Below, piece after piece: positions 59,650 through 64,000 of a DNA stretch of 64,000 nt. The DNA comes from Brevibacillus sp051967035. GTDB lineage: Bacteria; Bacillota; Bacilli; Brevibacillales; Brevibacillaceae. The position numbers and the translations under genes were made by a program. The notes below the pieces were generated by a model, which was not told the origin of the DNA, searched no databases, and worked only from the letters and a program-made list of their open reading frames with translations. How positions within the stretch are numbered: the stretch's first letter is position 1; every line of letters starts with the position of its first letter. The stretch spans positions 31,087-95,086 of the forward strand of contig NZ_JBQCKK010000015.1 in assembly GCF_051967035.1 (NCBI RefSeq). Reading direction: 5' to 3'.

Positions 59650-59683
59650 GGAGCGTTCGCTTGGTGGCGGATGCTTCTTTTTT
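59650..59683 (+). terminator. Probable terminator after zur
   Basis: GGAGCGTTCGC pairs with GCGGATGCTTC (several G-U pairs) over TTGGTG, followed by TTTTTT. A second stem, CCGCCCC/GGGGCGG, lies at 59703-59729 before nadB, without a T run. Confidence 0.6.
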
Positions 59684-59781
59684 GTACCGGAAAAAGAACG
59701 GCCGCCCCTGTAGTTTTATTCGGGGCGGTATTTGCTATAATGGGGGGGAAATCATCAGTTACGGAGAGAAGGGACACAGCC

Positions 59782-61404
59782 ATGATTCCCCGTTATATCG
59801 CGGATTTTGATTTGCAGTCGTTGCCTCGCTTGAAAACAGACGTAGCCGTTGTAGGAGCAGGGATAGCCGGGTTGTATACCGCCTTGCAGACGAGTGAATA
59901 TGCGGATGTGGTCTTGATTAGCAAAAAAGGGCTGGATGACAGCAATACCCGCTGGGCGCAGGGAGGAATAGCTGCCGTGACGGCCAAGTCGGATTCTCCT
60001 GCCTTGCATCGGCAAGATACGCTGATCGCCGGAGCTGGACTTTGCTCGTACGAAGCGGTGGAAGTGCTCGTGCACGAAGGCCCCGAGCGCCTGAAAGAAC
60101 TGATTGCATACGGGACGGAGTTTGACCGGGATGAACAAGGTCGGTATGAACTGACGCAGGAAGGCGCGCACAGCAAACGGCGCATTTTGCATGCAAACGG
60201 GGATGCGACCGGGGCAGAAATTGTCCGCGCACTGTCCAAGCGGGTGATGGAGCAGGAAAACATTCGGGTGCTGGAGCATCATTTTGCCATTGATGTGGTC
60301 ACACAGGATGGAGAGTGTGTGGGGGTCATCGTGCAAAAGCCGGAAGGGGACATGTTTTTCCTGGAGGCCAAAGCAACCGTGCTGGCGACCGGGGGAGCGG
60401 GGCAGCTGTACCGCTATACAACCAATCCGGACATTGCTACTGCGGACGGGATCGGCATTGCCTATCGGGCCGGGGCGCGCATCAAGGATGTGGAGTTCAT
60501 TCAGTTTCATCCAACGGCGCTGTACTATCCGGGCGCGCCGCGCTTCCTGATCTCCGAGGCGGTGCGGGGAGAAGGCGCGATTTTGCGCAACAGCAACGGC
60601 GACCGCTTTATGGACAAGTACCATCCGCAAAAGGAGCTGGCGCCGCGCGATATCGTGGCCCGCGCCATCGTCTCGGAGATGGAGCAAACCAAGTCGTCGT
60701 TTGTGTATTTGGACATCACGCACGAGTCCGAGGAGCTTATCAAGCATCGCTTCCCAACCATTTACAACTTTTGCCTGCAATACGGACTGGACATGGTGAC
60801 GGACTGGATTCCGGTTGCTCCTGCGTGCCATTACATCATGGGCGGGGTCCAGACGGATTTGAACGGCGAGACGACGACAAAGCGGCTGTTTGCCTGCGGG
60901 GAAGCGTCCTGCACAGGGGTCCATGGCGCCAACAGACTGGCGAGCAATTCACTGTCGGAGGCGGTCGTGTTCGGACATCGCATTGCGCAGCGGATCAAGC
61001 ATCTGCCTGCGCTGCCGGATATTCGCCCGATTCGTTCCGTGGCTGAATATCGGGAGGCGCGCACGTTTAGTACACGGGAACAAAGAGTGAAGCTGCAAAA
61101 GCTGATGCTGCGGCATGTCAGCGTCAAACGCGACGAAAAAGGTTTAATGAAAGCGCTGACTGAGTTGCAGCGAATGGAGCGGTTTTACCAGTATGCGGCA
61201 CAGGATCGGGAGACGTTCGAGTTTTTCAACCTGTTGAACGCAGCGGTGCTGACGACGAGAGCGGCGCTTCTTCGCGAGGAAAGCCGCGGTGGCCATTATC
61301 GCAACGATTTTCCGAATAAAGACGATTTGCTATGGCGCAAGCATTTGATCCAGACGTTTGCGGACGGCGTTCAAGAGGAGTGTGGAAAAGACGATGTGGA
61401 ATAA
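59782..61404 (+). CDS. nadB: L-aspartate oxidase
   Basis: NadB oxidises L-aspartate to iminoaspartate for NadA. The 540-residue flavoprotein has VVGAGIAGLYTAL near residues 17-29, TRWAQGGIA, HPTALYYPGAPRFLISEAVRG around residues 239-259, and GVHGANRLASNSLSEA near residue 382. The C-terminal helical succinate-dehydrogenase-type domain follows. AGAGAAGGG precedes ATG 59782; the frame opens from 59587 but without a start. A TATAAT at 59736-59741 may be its -10. It overlaps nadC by 11 bases. Confidence 0.95.
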   Translation: MIPRYIADFDLQSLPRLKTDVAVVGAGIAGLYTALQTSEYADVVLISKKGLDDSNTRWAQGGIAAVTAKSDSPALHRQDTLIAGAGLCSYEAVEVLVHEGPERLKELIAYGTEFDRDEQGRYELTQEGAHSKRRILHANGDATGAEIVRALSKRVMEQENIRVLEHHFAIDVVTQDGECVGVIVQKPEGDMFFLEAKATVLATGGAGQLYRYTTNPDIATADGIGIAYRAGARIKDVEFIQFHPTALYYPGAPRFLISEAVRGEGAILRNSNGDRFMDKYHPQKELAPRDIVARAIVSEMEQTKSSFVYLDITHESEELIKHRFPTIYNFCLQYGLDMVTDWIPVAPACHYIMGGVQTDLNGETTTKRLFACGEASCTGVHGANRLASNSLSEAVVFGHRIAQRIKHLPALPDIRPIRSVAEYREARTFSTREQRVKLQKLMLRHVSVKRDEKGLMKALTELQRMERFYQYAAQDRETFEFFNLLNAAVLTTRAALLREESRGGHYRNDFPNKDDLLWRKHLIQTFADGVQEECGKDDVE

Positions 61405-62239
61405 ACGGGAGCTGGAGCGCAAGATCGAAGAGTGGTTGCAGGAGGATCTGGGCTTTGGCGATGTGACGACGCTGAGTACGATCCCCGAGTCCGAGCAAGG
61501 AACGGGAATTTTGTACGCCAAGGAAGCGGGAGTGGTCGCCGGACTGCCGATTGCCGAGCAGGTTTTCGCAACGGTTGATCCCGCGCTTGTGTTCACGGCA
61601 AAGGTCGAAGAAGGGCAGCGGGTGGAAGTCGGCCAGGAGCTGGCAGAGGTGCGCGGCTCCGTGCGTTCCATTCTGAGCGGCGAGCGGCTTGCGCTCAATT
61701 TGCTGCAACGCCTGTCCGGCATCGCGACGAGGACAAGCGAATATGTGGCAGCGGTAGCGGGAACGAAAGCGCGGGTAGTGGACACGCGCAAGACGACTCC
61801 AGGGCTGCGTTTTCTGGAAAAGTACGCCGTTCGCGTCGGAGGCGGCCACAATCACCGGTTTGCCTTGTACGATGCCGTGATGATTAAGGACAATCACATC
61901 AAGGGAGCGGGAGGCATCGCACAGGCAGTTGCTTCGGCGCGCGCAGCGATTCCGCACACGATGACGGTAGAGGTGGAGGCGGAGTCGCTGGACCAGGTAC
62001 GCGAAGCATTGGAAGCGGGCGCGGACATTATCATGCTGGACAACATGTCGCTGGAAACGATGAGAGAAGCGGTGGCGCTGATTGATGGCCGTGCGGTTGT
62101 CGAGGCTTCCGGCGGCGTCACGCTGGAGACAATCGGAGATATTGCCAAGACGGGCGTAGATGTCATTTCTGTCGGCGCTCTGACCCACTCGGTCAAGGCG
62201 TTTGACATCAGCCTGGATTTGAATACGCGGAAACGGTAA
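61394..62239 (+). CDS. nadC: Nicotinate-nucleotide pyrophosphorylase (carboxylating)
   Basis: NadC converts quinolinate and PRPP to nicotinate mononucleotide and CO2. The 281-residue type II PRTase has EDLGFGDVTTLSTIPESEQG at the N terminus, DTRKTTPGLRFLEKYAVRVG, GGHNHRFALYDAVMIKDNH, and EVEAESLDQV. ATG 61394 lies inside nadB; GAGGAG is about 14 bases upstream. GTG 61382 is an alternative start. coaX follows after 12 bases. Confidence 0.95.
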   Translation: MWNKRELERKIEEWLQEDLGFGDVTTLSTIPESEQGTGILYAKEAGVVAGLPIAEQVFATVDPALVFTAKVEEGQRVEVGQELAEVRGSVRSILSGERLALNLLQRLSGIATRTSEYVAAVAGTKARVVDTRKTTPGLRFLEKYAVRVGGGHNHRFALYDAVMIKDNHIKGAGGIAQAVASARAAIPHTMTVEVEAESLDQVREALEAGADIIMLDNMSLETMREAVALIDGRAVVEASGGVTLETIGDIAKTGVDVISVGALTHSVKAFDISLDLNTRKR

Positions 62240-62251
62240 GGAGCGACCTGT

Positions 62252-63016
62252 ATGCTACTGGTGATCGACATAGGCAACTCCAACATCGTCCTTGGTTTGT
62301 ACGAGGGCGAGGTACTGCGGCATCATTGGCGGATTGCCGCCGACCGGAACAAGACAGAAGACGAGTACGGCATGCTGGTAAAAAGCCTGTTCAGCAGTGC
62401 CGGTCTGACGCTGGAGCGGGTCAGGGGAATTATTTTTTCCTCCGTCGTACCGCCGTTGAATACGGTGATTGAGCGCATGAGCGGCAAATATTTGCGGCAA
62501 AAACCGCTGATCGTCGGTCCGGGGGTCAAGACCGGGTTGAACATCAAGTACGAGTATCCGCGCGAAGTAGGCTCGGACCGAATCGTCAATGCGGTGGCGG
62601 CCATTCACGAGTATGGCGCTCCGTTGATTGTTGTCGATTTTGGGACGGCGACGACTTTTTGCTATGTGGACGAGCGCGGGCAGTATTGGGGCGGTGCGAT
62701 TGCGCCCGGCATCGGAATTTCCACGGAGGCGCTGTTCAGCCGCGCGGCAAAGCTTCCGCGCATCGAAATCACCAAGCCGGCGAGCGTCGTAGGACGAAAT
62801 ACGATTGCGGCCATGCAGGCGGGTATCTATTACGGCTTTGTGGGGCAGGTCGAGGGGATTGTGCGCCGGATCAAAGCGGAGTACCAGACCGAGCCGACAG
62901 TAGTAGCGACAGGCGGGATGGCCTCGCTGGTGGCAGACGAGACATCGTGCATTCACGTGGTCGATCCTTATTTGACTCTAAAAGGGCTGCGCCTGGTGTA
63001 TGAGCGCAATCAGTGA
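62252..63016 (+). CDS. coaX: Type III pantothenate kinase
   Basis: CoaX phosphorylates pantothenate in coenzyme A synthesis and is not feedback inhibited by CoA. The 254-residue ASKHA-fold enzyme has DIGNSNIVLGLYEGE at the N terminus, PREVGSDRIVNAVAA near residue 100, and DFGTATTFCYVD near residue 128. TAAGGAGCGACC precedes the ATG. It is the last gene of the nadB-nadC-coaX run. In B. subtilis coaX follows ftsH and precedes hslO, which is absent here. Confidence 0.95.
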   Translation: MLLVIDIGNSNIVLGLYEGEVLRHHWRIAADRNKTEDEYGMLVKSLFSSAGLTLERVRGIIFSSVVPPLNTVIERMSGKYLRQKPLIVGPGVKTGLNIKYEYPREVGSDRIVNAVAAIHEYGAPLIVVDFGTATTFCYVDERGQYWGGAIAPGIGISTEALFSRAAKLPRIEITKPASVVGRNTIAAMQAGIYYGFVGQVEGIVRRIKAEYQTEPTVVATGGMASLVADETSCIHVVDPYLTLKGLRLVYERNQ

Positions 63017-63088
63017 ATGGTGAAAATCAACCGTGGCAGGCAAGCAGCATCATTTTGGTGCGCTCTTCCTTGTAGGAGGAAGGGGACG

Positions 63089-63250
63089 GTGGTAAACTGG
63101 GAGTATAGACTTTGCGTTTTTCGGCATACGAATGAAAAGGAGCCAACACCGTTGCAGCGGCATTGGACTCCCGGGACAAGAAGCTGTGGCACACCCACGG
63201 CGCGCATGATTACAAAACCAGCGAACCCACCGTCGGGCGGTCAACCTTAG
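63089..63250 (+). CDS. Small hypothetical protein
   Basis: A 53-codon frame starting at GTG 63089, with AGGAGG 9 bases upstream. The translation ends with a Pro/Thr/Gly-rich tail (MITKPANPPSGGQP) and has no match that I recognise. An in-frame TTG at 63152 with its own AAAAGGAG is an alternative. The stop codon overlaps the stop of the convergent small frame by two bases, and both stops lie in the loop of a hairpin. TTGTAG-n17-TAAACT at 63070-63098 could be a promoter but overlaps this start. Coding status is uncertain. Confidence 0.3.
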   Translation: MVNWEYRLCVFRHTNEKEPTPLQRHWTPGTRSCGTPTARMITKPANPPSGGQP

Positions 63251-63266
63251 GCGGTGGGTTTTCGCT
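63219..63266. terminator. Hairpin, likely bidirectional terminator
   Basis: AACCCACCG (63224-63232) pairs with CGGTGGGTT (63252-63260), extended by AAAACCAGCG/TTTTCGCT on the flanks. It probably ends the coaX transcript and the convergent small gene. Confidence 0.7.
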
Positions 63267-63375
63267 TGTTACGCCGTTTTCTTGCCCATCGGTACAGCTT
63301 TCTGCCACTAAACCAGAGGCTGAGCAGCGTTGCCAGTACTTTCAGGCAAAGGTAGAGCGTGCCGAGCGAGACCAT
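63247..63375 (-). CDS. Small putative membrane protein
   Basis: A 42-residue frame from ATG 63375, with AAAGGGGGG 6 bases upstream. The product has one hydrophobic segment (LGTLYLCLKVLATLLSLWF) and a very basic tail (RKLYRWARKRRNKRKP). It resembles single-pass small membrane proteins in form only. On the - strand TATACT occurs 70-80 bases upstream as a possible -10. No known family recognised. Confidence 0.4.
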   Translation of the reverse strand: MVSLGTLYLCLKVLATLLSLWFSGRKLYRWARKRRNKRKPTA

Positions 63376-63518
63376 CAGCGTCCCCCCCTTTGCAGGAAGC
63401 TGCGCCGTGGCCTTCCACCGCCAATCTTGTCCTATGGGAAAGTATACCATCATTTGCGGTGGCGGCCAGCCCCAAAAGCTTGCTGGCCCCGGTCTTTCTA
63501 GTGCCAGAGGGTACAGGT

Positions 63519-63620
63519 ATGCGTGTGAAAGAAGCCTTTGCGCACGGAGTAAAATTTGATTTCGCAGGTAATGATAAATGCGTAGCTTGCAAAGATGGCG
63601 TAATCAGAGAAAAGAAATAG
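63519..63620 (+). CDS. Very small hypothetical protein with CxxC
   Basis: A 33-codon frame (MRVKEAFAHGVKFDFAGNDK, then CVACKDGVIREKK) with AGAGGG 7 bases upstream of the ATG. It may be a remnant or a small zinc-binding peptide. No promoter is clear. Reported because the ribosome site is good. Confidence 0.25.
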   Translation: MRVKEAFAHGVKFDFAGNDKCVACKDGVIREKK

Positions 63621-63641
63621 GCGTTTTTTGTTATTTTTTCG

Positions 63642-63763
63642 TTGACAGCACATGGTCACCGCGCTAAAATGGCTATTGTGCCTGACAGAAAAGTTATATG
63701 ACAGTGAACTTTTTTACTGAAATCAAAAAAGTTCTTGCCAAGCAGACAAGCTTGTGATAATAT
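63642..63763 (+). promoter_or_regulatory. Tandem tRNA promoters with palindrome
   Basis: P1 is TTGACA (63642-63647), 17 bases, TAAAAT (63665-63670). P2 is TTGCCA (63735-63740), 17 bases, TAATAT (63758-63763). Between them GAACTTTTTT (63706-63715) and AAAAAAGTTC (63725-63734) form a perfect 10-bp inverted repeat that ends next to the P2 -35. Confidence 0.7.
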
Positions 63764-63819
63764 GTGAATTCTGAAGGGCAAATAAGGTCGATCACTTTGA
63801 ACCCTTTCCTTGCATACAT

Positions 63820-63912
63820 GGATGGATGTCCGAGCGGCCGAAGGAGCACGATTGGAAATCGTGTAGGCGGGGATAACTCGTCTCGTGGGTTCAAATCCCA
63901 CTCCATCCGCCA
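63820..63912 (+). tRNA. tRNA-Ser (anticodon GGA)
   Basis: A 93-base class II tRNA. Acceptor GGATGGA pairs with TCCATCC, and the anticodon arm is CACGA-TTGGAAA-TCGTG (anticodon GGA). The long variable arm TAGGCGGGGATAACTCGTCTC is typical of tRNA-Ser. The T arm is GTGGG-TTCAAAT-CCCAC and CCA is encoded. Confidence 0.97.
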
Positions 63913-63923
63913 TAAACTTTCAC

Positions 63924-63997
63924 GGCCCGTTGGTGAAGCGGTTTAACACAGCAGCCTTTCACGCTGTCATACAGGGGTTCGAATCCCCTACGGGTCA
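63924..63997 (+). tRNA. tRNA-Glu (anticodon TTC)
   Basis: Acceptor GGCCCGT pairs with ACGGGTC. The anticodon arm is GCAGC-CTTTCAC-GCTGT, giving TTC. The T arm is AGGGG-TTCGAAT-CCCCT. After the discriminator A the sequence reads CCT, so the CCA end is not encoded as such, and the window ends there. It lies 11 bases after tRNA-Ser and shares its promoters. Confidence 0.93.
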
Positions 63998-64000
63998 CCT

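Noticed and set aside
1..64000. CRISPR arrays, insertion sequences, integrases and phage genes
   Set aside because: No regularly spaced repeats and no transposase, integrase or phage-like product found in any frame.

Overview
The window is a chromosomal stretch from an endospore-forming Firmicute, most likely Brevibacillus or a close Paenibacillaceae relative. The gene order is the yaaO-tmk-yaaQ-yaaR-holB to tilS-hpt-ftsH-coaX block that Bacillus subtilis carries next to oriC. About twenty sporulation genes are present (csfB, veg, sspF, spoVG, fin, spoVT, yabP, yabQ, spoIIE and others). Base composition is moderate (near 50% G+C by eye), and AbrB has a cysteine-rich tail where B. subtilis AbrB does not. 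Almost every gene lies on the + strand. I saw no insertion sequence, prophage, CRISPR array or rRNA gene.

Layout. 0.2-3.2 kb: a degenerate nucleotide-sugar-dehydrogenase-like gene, the sigma-G inhibitor csfB and an Orn/Lys/Arg decarboxylase. 3.2-9.2 kb: tmk, darA, yaaR, holB, ricT, yabA, trmN6, yazA and rsmI, a replication, signalling and RNA-modification run. 9.3-13.2 kb: abrB on the opposite strand with a promoter and a Spo0A box, then a methionine T-box leader, metG and tatD. 13.5-19.5 kb: yabE, rnmV, rsmA, veg, sspF, ispE, purR and ridA. 19.6-25.3 kb: spoVG, a CobW-type GTPase inserted on the opposite strand, glmU, prs, ctc, pth and fin. 25.4-34.5 kb: mfd, prsA, spoVT, a SpoVB-like flippase, yabN and rqcP. 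34.6-39.1 kb: two inserted genes, a GDYXXLXY membrane protein and a secreted copper-amine-oxidase-N repeat protein. 39.2-50.5 kb: yabP, yabQ, divIC, yabR, spoIIE, a VWA protein, a membrane kinase, a split ThrE exporter, tilS, hpt and ftsH. 50.5-54.4 kb: a HAD phosphatase and a Fur-controlled siderophore module. 54.5-63.0 kb: nadA, a PCYCGC lipoprotein, znuA-znuC-znuB-zur, nadB, nadC and coaX. 63.0-64.0 kb: small ORFs and tRNA-Ser and tRNA-Glu genes.

How the genes work together. The backbone couples chromosome replication and its control (tmk, holB, yabA, mfd), translation and tRNA maturation (metG, trmN6, rsmI, rsmA, pth, tilS, rqcP, ctc), nucleotide and cell-wall precursor supply (prs, purR, hpt, glmU, ispE) and entry into sporulation. 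Sporulation promoters are readable directly: a Spo0A box downstream of the abrB promoter, a sigma-H-like promoter for spoVG, sigma-F/G promoters for fin and spoVT, and the 21-bp-spaced promoter of spoIIE. The metal-responsive modules are also legible, with Fur boxes around an AraC/substrate-binding-protein reading frame and three Zur boxes at znuA and znuC.

I found no clear undescribed multi-gene system. The most unusual items are the 661-codon reading frame that joins an AraC regulator to a lipoprotein across an internal promoter and Fur box, the terminator-like hairpin that contains the ctc ribosome-binding site, and the dehydrogenase-like pseudoenzyme near the left edge.
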